Positions 40,850-48,802 of a DNA stretch of 64,000 bases are shown piece by piece. The stretch is from Miltoncostaea marina. GTDB taxonomy: Bacteria; Actinomycetota; Thermoleophilia; Miltoncostaeales; Miltoncostaeaceae. The position numbers were made by a program, and so were the translations under genes. How positions within the stretch are numbered: position 1 is the stretch's first letter; each line of letters begins with the position of its first letter. The notes beneath the pieces are model-generated. The model was not told the origin of the DNA and ran no database searches. It saw only the letters and a program-made list of their open reading frames with translations. The DNA is taken from NCBI RefSeq assembly GCF_018141525.1, contig NZ_CP064655.1, forward strand, positions 2,326,501 to 2,390,500, read 5' to 3'.

Positions 40850-41713
40850 ATGCCCCGCCCGGTCCTCCGCCCGGTCGCGCTCGCGGTCGTGGCGATCGTC
40901 GTCGCGCTCGCCCTGGCCGCCTGCGGCGGCGGCGACGACGGCGGGGGCGAGGACCGCACGCAGGGCCTGACGCCCGCGCAGCTCGTGCAGCGCAGCGCCG
41001 TCGCCTGGGACGGCGTCGAGACGTTCCGGATCGCCCTCGAGGCGACCGGCCGCGTGGAGACCACCGGGGCCGCCGGCGCCGGTGGCCCCGGTGGTCTGTC
41101 GCGCCTCCTCGCCGGCGAGCTCGACGTCTCGGGCGAGGGCCCGGTGCAGATGCCCGACCGGGCGTCGCTCGACGTGCGGATCGACCTGGGCGGCCCGGCG
41201 CTGCAGGGCAACCTCACCCGGGTCGGCGACGAGGTGTTCGTCGGCCTGCTGGGCCAGGACTTCCGCGCCGACCTGCCGCCCGAGCAGGTGGGCCTGCTCG
41301 ACCTGGGCGACCTCTACCCCGTGCTCGCCGGGTGGATCGAGCGGCCGCGCGAGACCGGGCGCGAGGAGGTCGACGGCACCGACACGGTCAAGCTGACCGG
41401 CCAGGCCGACGCCGCCCGGGTGCTCCGCGACATGGGCCCGCTGCTCGGCGGGCGGGCGATCACCCCCGCCCAGGCCCGCGCGGCCCTCGAGGAGGCGACC
41501 GTCGAGCTCTGGATCGGCACCGGCGACCTGCTGCCGCGGCGGCTGCACCTCGTGCTGCGGGGCGACGCCTCGCGGGTGAGCGACGCGGTGGGCGCGCTCG
41601 ACGTCGACCTGACGGCCCGGATGTCGGCCTACGGCGAGCCGGTCGACATCCAGGCCCCGCGCGACGCGCGGCCGCTCGACCTGGACCGGCTCGGCGCCCT
41701 CGGCGGCGGGTAG
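40850..41713 (+). CDS. LppX/LprG-like lipoprotein
   Basis: 287 residues. Signal 'VALAVVAIVVALALAACGGG' with lipobox L-A-A-C (Cys near 25). Mature part 'TPAQLVQRSAVAWDGVETFR', 'DRASLDVRIDLGGPALQGNL', 'EVDGTDTVKLTGQADAARVL', 'TVELWIGTGDLLPRRLHLVL' has the LolA/LppX beta-sheet pattern, thought to bind and carry lipids across the envelope. Only 14 bases from the divergent hydrolase start; no ribosome site and TATACC just upstream, so perhaps leaderless. A shared terminator follows. Confidence 0.82.
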   Translation: MPRPVLRPVALAVVAIVVALALAACGGGDDGGGEDRTQGLTPAQLVQRSAVAWDGVETFRIALEATGRVETTGAAGAGGPGGLSRLLAGELDVSGEGPVQMPDRASLDVRIDLGGPALQGNLTRVGDEVFVGLLGQDFRADLPPEQVGLLDLGDLYPVLAGWIERPRETGREEVDGTDTVKLTGQADAARVLRDMGPLLGGRAITPAQARAALEEATVELWIGTGDLLPRRLHLVLRGDASRVSDAVGALDVDLTARMSAYGEPVDIQAPRDARPLDLDRLGALGGG

Positions 41714-41717
41714 GCCG

Positions 41718-41739
41718 CCCCTCCGCTAGGCCGGAGGGG
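41718..41739. terminator. Bidirectional terminator between convergent genes
   Basis: CCCCTCCG-CTAGGC-CGGAGGGG: perfect 8-bp stem between the lipoprotein gene and the convergent RpiB-like gene, overlapping the stop codon of the latter. Confidence 0.5.
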
Positions 41740-42181
41740 GCTCCGCCTCCATCCGGCGCAGCCGCTCCACGTTGCGCAGGTCGAACGCCTCGGCGCCGTC
41801 CGGCTCGGCGAGGAAGGCCTCGAGGATCTCGCGCCCCATCGCCGGGCTCGTGATGCGCAGCGACAGCGCGAGCACGTTGGCGTGGTTGTACCTGCGCGCC
41901 ATGCGCGCGGTCTCGGCGTCGACGCACAGGGCCGCCCGCGCGCCGGCCACCTTGTTGGCCGCGATGGAGGCGCCGGTGCCCGACCAGCAGCAGACGACCG
42001 CCCGCTCGCAGCGCCCCTCGGCCACCGCGCGCGCGGCCGCGGCGCTGGCGTCGACCCACTCCTCGTCGCCGCCGGCGGGCGGGCCGTGAAGCTCCACCTC
42101 GTGGCCGGCCTCGCGCAGCGCGGCGGCCAGCTCCTCGGTGAGGACGGTCGTCTCGTCCGACGCCAGCGCGATCCTCGTCAC
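41726..42181 (-). CDS. LacAB/RpiB family sugar-phosphate isomerase
   Basis: 151 residues. RpiB fold: 'MTRIALASDETTVLTEELAA' and 'VVCCWSGTGASIAANKVAGA' with the catalytic Cys equivalent ahead of the GTG loop, then 'RAALCVDAETARMARRYNHA' and 'NVLALSLRITSPAMGREILE'. Likely converts ribose-5-phosphate to ribulose-5-phosphate or a related sugar phosphate; RpiB-type in actinobacteria. GTG 42181 follows GGGGAGG. Divergent from the MBL gene at 42219. Confidence 0.88.
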   Translation of the reverse strand: MTRIALASDETTVLTEELAAALREAGHEVELHGPPAGGDEEWVDASAAAARAVAEGRCERAVVCCWSGTGASIAANKVAGARAALCVDAETARMARRYNHANVLALSLRITSPAMGREILEAFLAEPDGAEAFDLRNVERLRRMEAEPPPA

Positions 42182-42218
42182 CAGGCCTCCCCGCCCATGC
42201 CCCGCTAGTCTCGCACGC

Positions 42219-42854
42219 ATGATCATCCGGGGAGGGACCTTCGGGCCGGTGGCCACCAATACCTACGTCGTCGCCGACGCCCACGGCGGCTCGGCGTGGG
42301 TCGTGGACCCGGCGATGGGCAGCGCCGCGTGGGTCGCCGAGACGCTGCGCCGCTTCGAGCTGCGCCCGGTCGCGGTGCTCGATACGCACGGCCACTGGGA
42401 CCACGTGGTGGAGAACCACGTCTGGGCGGAGAACGGCCTGCCCGTCTGGGTCGGCGCCGGCGACGAGGACTGGCTCGCGGCCCCCGCGCCGTTCAACCCC
42501 GCCCTGTTCGGCAACCCGCCGCCCACGCCCGGGGTCACCCCGGAGCGCATCCTGGCCGACGGCGACGTGCTCGAGCTCGGCGACCTGCGGTTCCGCCTGC
42601 TGGCGACCCCCGGCCACTCGCCCGGCTGCATGGTCGCGGTGGAGGAGTCGGAGGGCGTGGCGCTGGTGGGCGACCTCGTCTTCGCCCAGGGGGTGGGCCG
42701 CACCGACTTCCCCCGCAGCGACCCCGCCGCCATGCTGGCCAGCCTGCAGCGCCTGTTCGACGAGGTGCCGCGGGACGTGCGCATCCACCCCGGCCACGGC
42801 CCCTGGGGCGTCACGCTCGGCGAGGCCGAGCCCTACGCGCGGATGTTCATGTGA
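42219..42854 (+). CDS. MBL-fold hydrolase (glyoxalase II-like)
   Basis: 211 residues. 'NTYVVADAHGGSAWVVDPAM', the metal motif 'DTHGHWDHVVENHVW' (H-x-H-x-D-H) near 60, 'ATPGHSPGCMV', 'LVGDLVFAQGVGRTDFPRSD' and 'RIHPGHGPW', as in bacterial hydroxyacylglutathione-hydrolase-like proteins. TAGTCT lies exactly 7 bases before ATG and there is no ribosome site: a leaderless candidate. Overlaps mrp by GTGA. Confidence 0.87.
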   Translation: MIIRGGTFGPVATNTYVVADAHGGSAWVVDPAMGSAAWVAETLRRFELRPVAVLDTHGHWDHVVENHVWAENGLPVWVGAGDEDWLAAPAPFNPALFGNPPPTPGVTPERILADGDVLELGDLRFRLLATPGHSPGCMVAVEESEGVALVGDLVFAQGVGRTDFPRSDPAAMLASLQRLFDEVPRDVRIHPGHGPWGVTLGEAEPYARMFM

Positions 42855-43939
42855 GCGCGGCCCCGACGCGCGAGGCGGTCGTCGCGGCGCTCCGCGGCGT
42901 GCACGACCCCGAGCTGCACCGCAGCATCGTCGACCTCGGCATGGTCGGCAGCGTGGAGGTGCGCGGCGACCGCGTGCAGGTCGGCATCCGGCTCACGATC
43001 GCCGGCTGCCCCCTGAAGGCGGAGATCCAGCGCCGGGTGGTGGAGGCGGTCGGCGGCCTGGCCGGCGTCGAGGCCGTCCAGGTGACCATGGACGCGATGT
43101 CCGACGAGCAGCGCCGGGCGCTGCGCGAGGGCCTCACCGGGCCGGACCGCCCGTCGCCGTTCCGGGAGGGCAGCCGCACCACGGTGATCGGCGTCGCGTC
43201 CGGCAAGGGCGGGGTCGGCAAGTCGAGCATCACCGCCAACCTCGCGCTCGCCCTGGCGCGCGACGGCGCCACGGTGGGCCTGCTCGACGCCGACGTCTAC
43301 GGCTACTCGATCCCGCGCATGATGGGCGTCACCCGCCCGGCCGTGTCGGTCGACGACCTGATGATGCCGGTCGAGGCGCACGGCGTGCGGATGATGTCGA
43401 TCGGCTTCCTCACCGAGGAGGACTCGCCCGTCATCTGGCGCGGGCCGATGCTCCACAAGGCGCTCACCAGCTTCATCACCGAGGTCTGGTGGGACGACCC
43501 CGACTACCTGCTCGTCGACCTGCCACCCGGGACCGGCGACGTCGCCCTCTCCCTCGCGAGCCTGCTGCCGACCTCCTCGTTCGTGATCGTCACGACGCCC
43601 CAGCTCGCGGCCCAGCGGGTGGCCCGCCGGGCCGCGGCGATGGCCGCCCGGGTCAACCTGCCGGTGGCCGGCGTGATCGAGAACATGAGCTACTTCGTCG
43701 CCCCGGACACCGGCGCCCGCTACGAGGTCTTCTCCGGCGGCGGCGGCGCGGCGCTCGCCAACGAGCTCGGCGTGCCGCTGCTGGGGCGCATCCCGCTCGA
43801 GCCCGCGGTCGCGTCGGCGGGCGACGCCGGACTGCCGGTGGTGGCCTCCCACCCGGAGAGCCCCGCCGCCCGCGCGCTGGAGGACGCGGCCCGGGCCGTC
43901 GCCGCCGCGGTTCCCAGGGAGGCCCTCGCCGCCAACTGA
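42851..43939 (+). CDS. mrp: Mrp/ApbC-type P-loop Fe-S carrier protein
   Basis: 362 residues. N-terminal DUF59/MIP18 domain (about 8-85: 'VHDPELHRSIVDLGMVGSVE'). Then the deviant Walker A 'IGVASGKGGVGKSSITANLA' near 113-132, 'GLLDADVYGYSIPRMMGV', 'LVDLPPGTGDVALSLASLLP' and 'VIENMSYFVAPDTGARYEVF'. In most Mrp proteins the last block reads 'NMSYFVCPDCG' with a C-x2-C that bridges an Fe-S cluster; here both cysteines are replaced (A and T), so cluster binding may be lost or use other ligands. Upstream of a ferredoxin gene, which fits a role in Fe-S metabolism. Confidence 0.9.
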   Translation: MSAAPTREAVVAALRGVHDPELHRSIVDLGMVGSVEVRGDRVQVGIRLTIAGCPLKAEIQRRVVEAVGGLAGVEAVQVTMDAMSDEQRRALREGLTGPDRPSPFREGSRTTVIGVASGKGGVGKSSITANLALALARDGATVGLLDADVYGYSIPRMMGVTRPAVSVDDLMMPVEAHGVRMMSIGFLTEEDSPVIWRGPMLHKALTSFITEVWWDDPDYLLVDLPPGTGDVALSLASLLPTSSFVIVTTPQLAAQRVARRAAAMAARVNLPVAGVIENMSYFVAPDTGARYEVFSGGGGAALANELGVPLLGRIPLEPAVASAGDAGLPVVASHPESPAARALEDAARAVAAAVPREALAAN

Positions 43940-44030
43940 TGCCGCCGCCGCTGCTAGCATCGTGCCCCATCGCGACGCCTCCGACCGCTGCGGGGAGCGT
44001 TGTCGACCCACGACGCCCGAGGTTTGCTGA

Positions 44031-44342
44031 ATGACCTACGTCATCACAGAGCCCTGCATCGGCACGAAGGACACCTCCTGTGCCGACGTCTGCCCCGTGG
44101 ACTGCATCCACCCCGCCGCCGGGGAGGAGGGCCACGAAGAGGCCACCATGCTCTACATCGACCCGAGCGAGTGCATCGACTGCGATGCCTGCGTGGAGGC
44201 GTGCCCGGTCGACGCGACCATGTCCGAGGACGACGTCCCGGACAAGTGGGAGGTCTTCAAGGAGATCAACCGCGTCTACTACGAGGACGGGCCGGCGGCC
44301 GGCGAGAAGATGGTCGCCGACTACCTCTCGAGCAAGGCCTAG
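44031..44342 (+). CDS. fdxA: 7Fe ferredoxin (3Fe-4S/4Fe-4S)
   Basis: 103 residues. 'TEPCIGTKDTSCADVCPVDC' and 'SECIDCDACVEACPVDA' give the spacing of FdxA-type dicluster ferredoxins, followed by the conserved helix 'WEVFKEINRVYYEDGP'. An electron carrier for cytoplasmic oxidoreductases. A TAGCAT box about 70 bases upstream may be its -10. A 79-bp tandem array starts right after the stop codon. Confidence 0.93.
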   Translation: MTYVITEPCIGTKDTSCADVCPVDCIHPAAGEEGHEEATMLYIDPSECIDCDACVEACPVDATMSEDDVPDKWEVFKEINRVYYEDGPAAGEKMVADYLSSKA

Positions 44343-44349
44343 TCCCAAG

Positions 44350-44880
44350 CCGCGAACCGGCTCGGCCTGGCTGATCCAAGCCGCGAACCGGCTCGGCCTG
44401 GCGGCCTCGCACGCGGCAACGGCCGGCACCGGCTGACCGCCGGGAACGGCTGATCCGAGCCGCGAACCGGCTCGGCCTGGCGGCCTCGCACGCGGCAACG
44501 GCCGGCACCGGCTGACCGCCGGGAACGGCCGGCCGGGCTGCCCGTCACGGGCGGCCTGGCGGCTTCGCACGCGGCAGCGGCCGGCACCGGCTGATCGCCG
44601 GGGCTGGCTGATCCAATCCGCGAACCGGCTCGGCCTGGCGGCCTCGCACGCGGCACCGGCCGGCACCGGCTGTCCGCCGGGGCTGGCTGATCCAAGCCGC
44701 GAACCGGCTCGGCCTGGCGGCCTCGCACGCGGCAACGGCCGGCACCGGCTGATCGCCGGGGCTGGCCGGCCGGGCTGATCCGAGTCGCGAACCGGCTCGG
44801 CCTGGCGGCCTCGCACGCGGCAGCGGCCGGCACCGGCTGATCGCCGGGAACGGCCGGCCGGGCTGCCCGTGGCGGGCCCG
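44350..44880. repeat. 79-bp tandem repeat array
   Basis: A unit beginning 'ccgcgaaccggctcggcctg' repeats at 44381, 44460, 44539 (diverged start), 44618, 44697 and 44785, with a short partial copy at 44350. The period is exactly 79 bp for the first five units, 88 for the last, which has a 9-bp insertion. Each unit contains short dyads such as GCCGGC-A-CCGGC. The unit length is not a multiple of 3 and no gene crosses it. There are no unique spacers, so it is not a CRISPR array. It fills the 546-bp gap between ferredoxin and the operon at 44889. Confidence 0.9.
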
Positions 44881-44888
44881 GCGGGGCG

Positions 44889-45197
44889 CTACGGCAGCCG
44901 GCGGCCCCGCCGCGTCGCCATGCGGCGCGCGACCAGGGCGGCGATCGCGCCGACCGTCACCCGGTTGACCAGGGCGCGCGCCAGCAGGCCGGCCCCCACC
45001 GCCGTGCCGATCACGATGAGGGCGCCGGTGTCGGCGCCCGGCCCGGCGCCGGCGAGCGCCGCGATCAGGCAGCCGAGCAGCGCCAGGCCGCCCGCCGCGA
45101 CGGCCACGACCAGGCCCGCATAGAGCGCGACCCGGCCGCGCACGACGTCGAAGCCGGTCTCGGCCGCCAGGCGACCCAGCTCCCGGCGCCGGCCCAT
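44889..45197 (-). CDS. Small membrane protein, 102 residues
   Basis: Amphipathic start 'MGRRRELGRLAAETGFDVVR', two membrane segments 'LYAGLVVAVAAGGLALLGCL' and 'GALIVIGTAVGAGLLARALV', and a basic tail. Function unknown. ATG overlaps the stop of the upstream gene (TGATG). Last gene of the six-gene operon 44889-48492. Confidence 0.65.
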   Translation of the reverse strand: MGRRRELGRLAAETGFDVVRGRVALYAGLVVAVAAGGLALLGCLIAALAGAGPGADTGALIVIGTAVGAGLLARALVNRVTVGAIAALVARRMATRRGRRLP

Positions 45198-45979
45198 CAG
45201 TTCATCCGCCGGCGCAGGTCGGCGACGGCGGCCAGCGCGTCGCCGATCGCGGGCGCGGCGGGGTCGGCGGGCCGGACGGCGAGGAAGCCGCTCCCCACGG
45301 CCTCGGCCTCGCCGTAGCGCCCGGCCCCGGCCAGCAGCACGACCGCCTCGCGCACCAGCTCGCCGTCGTCGGGGTCCACGATCAGGCCCAGCTCCACGGT
45401 CCACAGCGCCGCGTCCAGCCGGCGGCGGCGCAGGTAGGAGCCGCGCAGGTTGCGCAGCGTGCGGCCGAGGATGTGGCGCTCCGACACGGGCGCCACGTGC
45501 TCGAGCCGGAACGGGACGCCGGCGGTGCGCTCGACCAGCGCGGCGCAGTCGGCCAGCTCGAGCCGGCGCCAGCCGCCGAAGGGGTCGATGTAGACCGGCT
45601 CGGGCGCCTCGAGGTCGGCGATCACGAAGTGGCCGGGCATGCCGACGCCCGCCATCGCGGCCCCCACGCGCGCGGCGACCGCCAGCGCGAGCGTGGCCAG
45701 CGCGATCGGCAGCCCGCGGCGGCGCTCGAGCACCTCGTGCAGGAACGAGTTGCGCGGGTCGTCGTAGTCGTCGGTCGCCCCGCGGAAGCCCGCCGCGCGC
45801 AGCACCTCCACGACGCCCTCCGCGCGCGCCGCATCGGCCAGCGCCTCGACCTGCCCCAGCGCGAGCCCCATGTCGAGCGCCTGCGAGCCCTCGGCGGCGA
45901 TCAGCAGGTTGGCCTCGGCGAGGTCCATCGGCCCGTCGGCGACCAGCTCGGCCAGGCGCGCCCGCGTCGCGGCGCTCAC
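45197..45979 (-). CDS. SirB1/transglutaminase-like protein
   Basis: 260 residues. 'DDPRNSFLHEVLERRRGLPI' (the family's N-x-F-L-x-x-V-L-x-x-R-x-G-x-P-I block) and 'GVGMPGHFVIADL' with a conserved His, then 'YIDPFGGWRRLELADCAALV', match the transglutaminase-like SirB1 family, here without an evident catalytic Cys. A helical, TPR-like C terminus ('LGRTLRNLRGSYLRRRRLDA') is normal for the family. Function unknown. GTG coupled to the upstream gene. Confidence 0.82.
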   Translation of the reverse strand: MSAATRARLAELVADGPMDLAEANLLIAAEGSQALDMGLALGQVEALADAARAEGVVEVLRAAGFRGATDDYDDPRNSFLHEVLERRRGLPIALATLALAVAARVGAAMAGVGMPGHFVIADLEAPEPVYIDPFGGWRRLELADCAALVERTAGVPFRLEHVAPVSERHILGRTLRNLRGSYLRRRRLDAALWTVELGLIVDPDDGELVREAVVLLAGAGRYGEAEAVGSGFLAVRPADPAAPAIGDALAAVADLRRRMN

Positions 45980-46260
45980 CGGGCCGCGCCGAGCAGCGCC
46001 GCCTCGGCCTCCTGCAGGGCCGCCCGGCAGAGCGCCTGTGCCGCCTTGCGGGCGGCGACGGCCGCGTCGTCGCCCGCCCCCTCCGGCAGGGGCCCGCGCG
46101 CGAGGCGCGCGGCGGCGGCCACGAGCGGCCCGGGGGGCAGCCCCTCGGCGTGACGGGCCGCCTGCGCGAGCAGCGCCGGCGCCACGGCGTCGCGCCGCAC
46201 CAGGGCCATCTCGCACTGCGCCAGCGCCGCGCACAGGCGCACCGCCTCGTCGGGGGTCAC
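45976..46260 (-). CDS. Small helical hypothetical protein, 94 residues
   Basis: Ala-rich helical protein ('AVRLCAALAQCEMALVRRDA', 'VAARKAAQALCRAALQEAEA'). Coupled by GTGA overlaps on both sides, which is good evidence that it is translated. No family recognised. Confidence 0.55.
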   Translation of the reverse strand: MTPDEAVRLCAALAQCEMALVRRDAVAPALLAQAARHAEGLPPGPLVAAAARLARGPLPEGAGDDAAVAARKAAQALCRAALQEAEAALLGAAR

Positions 46261-47093
46261 GGCAGCCACGCCCTCAGATTGCCCCCCATGACGCCGTCGC
46301 AGTCCGCCGGCGACCAGCCGGCGGCGCGGGCGGCCAGCGCGACCAGGCGCAGCGCCGTGCCGTGCTCGCCGTAGGGGCGGTCCGAGCCGAACACGAGCCG
46401 GTCCGGCGGCAGGCGCACGAGGTCGGCCATCGCGGCCAGCGAGGTGTCGAGCATCACCCCGGGCCAGTCCGCCAGCCGCGCCGCGATCGCCCGCGCGTCC
46501 CCGCGCCCGCCGTGGGCCAGGATCAGGCGCGCGCCCGGCGCCGCCTCGAGCAGCGCGCCGATCGGCCCGGCGAGCGGCCGCGCGCCGAAGCCGGCGTGGA
46601 TGGTCACCGGCCACCCCAGCGCGGCCGCGTCGCGCACGAGCGCGGCCGCCTCCGGCGCCTCCGGGCGGAAGCGCTGGGCGACGGGGTGCAGCTTGAGCCC
46701 GCGCGCCCCGGCCGCCGCCGCCCGGGCCAGCTCGTCGCGCGCCCGCGGGTGCCCGGGATCCACCCGGCAGAACGGGATGATCCGCCCGGGCGCCCGCCGC
46801 GCCGCGGCCAGCACGGCGTCGTTGGCGGCGGCGAAGTCGCCCTCGACGCCCGGCTCGTCCGCCGGGAAGCAGACGGCCGCCCGCAGGCCCCAGCGGTCGA
46901 GGTCGGCGAGCAGCCCGGCGTCGTCGAGCCGGTGCCCGTCGCGGTCGCGGCCGAGGTGCACGTGGGCGTCCACCGCGCCGGCGCGCGACAGGCCGCCGAG
47001 GTCGTCCTCGAGCGACCGCTCCAGGCGCCTCAGCTCGTCGAGGTCGGCGCCCGCGCGCCGGAGCGACGCGGCGTCCTCCCCCCAGGGCCTCAC
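46257..47093 (-). CDS. Amidohydrolase-family (TIM-barrel) hydrolase/decarboxylase
   Basis: 278 residues. 'AVDAHVHLGRDRDGHRL' (metal H-x-H), 'AARGLKLHPVAQRFRPEAPE'-like block, 'WPVTIHAGFG', 'ARLILAHGGRGDARAIAARL', 'VMLDTSLAAMADLVR' and 'RLVFGSDRPYGEHGTA' (final Asp). Amidohydrolase_2 family (ACMSD-like). Substrate not predictable. GTG overlaps the thioesterase stop. Confidence 0.87.
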   Translation of the reverse strand: MRPWGEDAASLRRAGADLDELRRLERSLEDDLGGLSRAGAVDAHVHLGRDRDGHRLDDAGLLADLDRWGLRAAVCFPADEPGVEGDFAAANDAVLAAARRAPGRIIPFCRVDPGHPRARDELARAAAAGARGLKLHPVAQRFRPEAPEAAALVRDAAALGWPVTIHAGFGARPLAGPIGALLEAAPGARLILAHGGRGDARAIAARLADWPGVMLDTSLAAMADLVRLPPDRLVFGSDRPYGEHGTALRLVALAARAAGWSPADCDGVMGGNLRAWLP

Positions 47094-47557
47094 CCGGGCT
47101 CCAGGCCCTCGAAGGCCGCGATCGCCCCGCGCATCGACGCGGGCATGCGCGAGGGCCGTGCCCCGTACGCCGCCACGCCCACCACCACGAGCTGGGCGTC
47201 GGCGACCCGCGCGGGGCCCTCGCCGCCGAGCCGCTCGATGCGGACCGCCATCGTGTGGCTGCTGCGCCCGAGCTCGCCCACGCGGGCGAAGACCTCGAGC
47301 TCCTCGTCGAAGCGCGCCGGGCTCGCGTAGTCGACCCGCAGCGAGCGCACCACGAACAGGTGCCCCTCCGGCCCGAGCGGCGGGATGCCGAGGTGGCGAC
47401 GGTACGCGATCACGCCGCGGTCGATGTGGAGCGGGTAGCGGCCGTAGTAGACGACGGCGCCGAGGTCGGTGTCGGCGATGTCCACCCGCGAGCGGGCGCT
47501 GAAGCGGAACGGGGGCAGGCGGTCGGTGGGGCCGGCGCCCGCGTGCGGCGCGCTCAC
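47090..47557 (-). CDS. Acyl-CoA thioesterase (hotdog fold, YbgC/4HBT type)
   Basis: 155 residues. 'VDIADTDLGAVVYYGRYPLH' has the catalytic Asp-containing YbgC motif, then 'RRHLGIPPLGPEGHLFVVRS' and 'LRVDYASPARFDEELEVFAR'. Hydrolyses acyl- or aryl-CoA thioesters. GTG overlaps the methyltransferase stop. Confidence 0.87.
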   Translation of the reverse strand: MSAPHAGAGPTDRLPPFRFSARSRVDIADTDLGAVVYYGRYPLHIDRGVIAYRRHLGIPPLGPEGHLFVVRSLRVDYASPARFDEELEVFARVGELGRSSHTMAVRIERLGGEGPARVADAQLVVVGVAAYGARPSRMPASMRGAIAAFEGLEPG

Positions 47558-48492
47558 CGGCGGCGCCCGAGCAGCAGGTGGTGCCACCCGCCGGCGATCG
47601 CGACCGCCCGCTCGACCGGGCAGCCCGCGTCGGCCATCCACCCGCGCAGCCGCCCCTCGTCGTACGCGTCGCCCCCCGCGGTCGACAGGAGCATCATCAC
47701 GCCGAACGACGGACCCTGCGGGCTCAGGTCGCCGACGACCTCCTGCACCGCGAGCAGGCCGCCGGGGGCGAGCGCCGCGCCGGCGCGCGCCAGCAGCGCG
47801 GCGGCCGTCGCCGGGTCGAACAGGTGCACGACGTTGCCGAGGTAGACGACGTCCCACGGCCCCGCCGGGAGCGCCCGCGTGGCGTCGCCCGCGACGGTCG
47901 CGATGCCGGCCGCCCGCAGGTCGGGCTCGCCGATCTCGAGCGTCTCCGGCAGGTCCAGGACGGTCACCGACCAGCCCTCGGCCGCCATCCGCCGGGCGTA
48001 CGTGCCCGGCGCGCCGCCCACGTCCAGCAGGCGCCCGCCGCCGCGCGGGGGGCCGATCGCCGCCGCCGTCTCGTCGGCGCGCTCCCCCGCCACCTGGCGC
48101 ATCGCGCGCATGAAGCGCTCGCGGGTGGCCCGGTCGCCGCCGGACACCTCGTCGGGCGGCCGCCCGGTCAGCAGCGTCTCGTCCAGCCGCAGGTGGCTGC
48201 GGATGGCCCGCACCTCGAGGAACAGCTCGCCGGCGGGGTCGCGATCGCCCTCGGGCCGCACGAGCGCGGCGCCGGCATCCGTCAGCCGCAGCCGCCCGTC
48301 GCCGGCGGGCTCGAGCACCCCCGACGACGTCAGCGCGGTGCACACGACCCGGGTGGCCCGCGGGTCGAGCCCGGCGGCGCCCGCCGCCTCGGCCGGGGTC
48401 GCCGGCTCCTCGAGCGCCGCCAGCAGCCCGGTGGCGAGGGCCGCGTGCGCGACGAGGACGCTCCTCCAGTCCATGGCGGGCAGCGGCGGCAT
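47554..48492 (-). CDS. SAM-dependent O-methyltransferase-like protein
   Basis: 312 residues. N-terminal winged-helix dimerisation domain ('LLAALEEPATPAEAAGAAGL', 'GVLEPAGDGRLRLTDAGAAL'), then the SAM motif I 'GRLLDVGGAPGTYARRMAAE', 'VTVLDLPETLEIGEPDLRAA', 'WDVVYLGNVVHLFDPATAAA' and 'LLAVQEVVGDLSPQGPSFGV'. This is the plant/actinobacterial O-methyltransferase (methyltransf_2) architecture used in secondary metabolism. First gene of the operon. ATG 48492 or the internal ATG at 48474; no strong ribosome site for either. Confidence 0.85.
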   Translation of the reverse strand: MPPLPAMDWRSVLVAHAALATGLLAALEEPATPAEAAGAAGLDPRATRVVCTALTSSGVLEPAGDGRLRLTDAGAALVRPEGDRDPAGELFLEVRAIRSHLRLDETLLTGRPPDEVSGGDRATRERFMRAMRQVAGERADETAAAIGPPRGGGRLLDVGGAPGTYARRMAAEGWSVTVLDLPETLEIGEPDLRAAGIATVAGDATRALPAGPWDVVYLGNVVHLFDPATAAALLARAGAALAPGGLLAVQEVVGDLSPQGPSFGVMMLLSTAGGDAYDEGRLRGWMADAGCPVERAVAIAGGWHHLLLGRRR

Positions 48493-48526
48493 GGCGGCAG
48501 GCTACCGGGCTGGTACCCTGCGGCCC

Positions 48527-48802
48527 GTGGCGCGGGCGAGGAACTCGAAGAAGAAGACCGGCGGCCGGCGGGCGAACTACGCCCCCGCCCCCACCGAGGT
48601 CGGCACGCGCAGGTACCTGCCGATCGGCTGGGCCAACTGGCTGGGCTTCATCATGTTCGGGCTCATCTCGATCGCCCTGTTCGCCGAGACGATCGCCGCG
48701 ATCGCCCAGCAGCGCGGCGCCGATCCCGTCGCGGCCGCCGTGATGACGGGCGTGTTCGGCACGATGACCTACCTCTTCGCCACGACCCGGGTGAAGGACT
48801 AG
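48527..48802 (+). CDS. Small membrane protein, 91 residues
   Basis: Basic N terminus 'VARARNSKKKTGGRRANYAP', then 'WANWLGFIMFGLISIALFAE' and 'AAVMTGVFGTMTYLFATT' as two membrane helices. GTG start with TACCCT exactly 7 bases upstream and no ribosome site: leaderless candidate. It ends overlapping the FHA gene on the other strand by 4 bases. Unknown function. Confidence 0.65.
   Translation: MARARNSKKKTGGRRANYAPAPTEVGTRRYLPIGWANWLGFIMFGLISIALFAETIAAIAQQRGADPVAAAVMTGVFGTMTYLFATTRVKD

Noticed and set aside
43653-44833. Long minus-strand reading frames across the 79-bp repeats
   Set aside because: They merely translate the repeat in changing frames ('CRRPLPRARPPG'-like cycles); the unit is not a multiple of three and they overlap fdxA.
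44350-44880. CRISPR array
   Set aside because: The repeat is contiguous at 79 bp with no unique spacers, and no cas gene is nearby.
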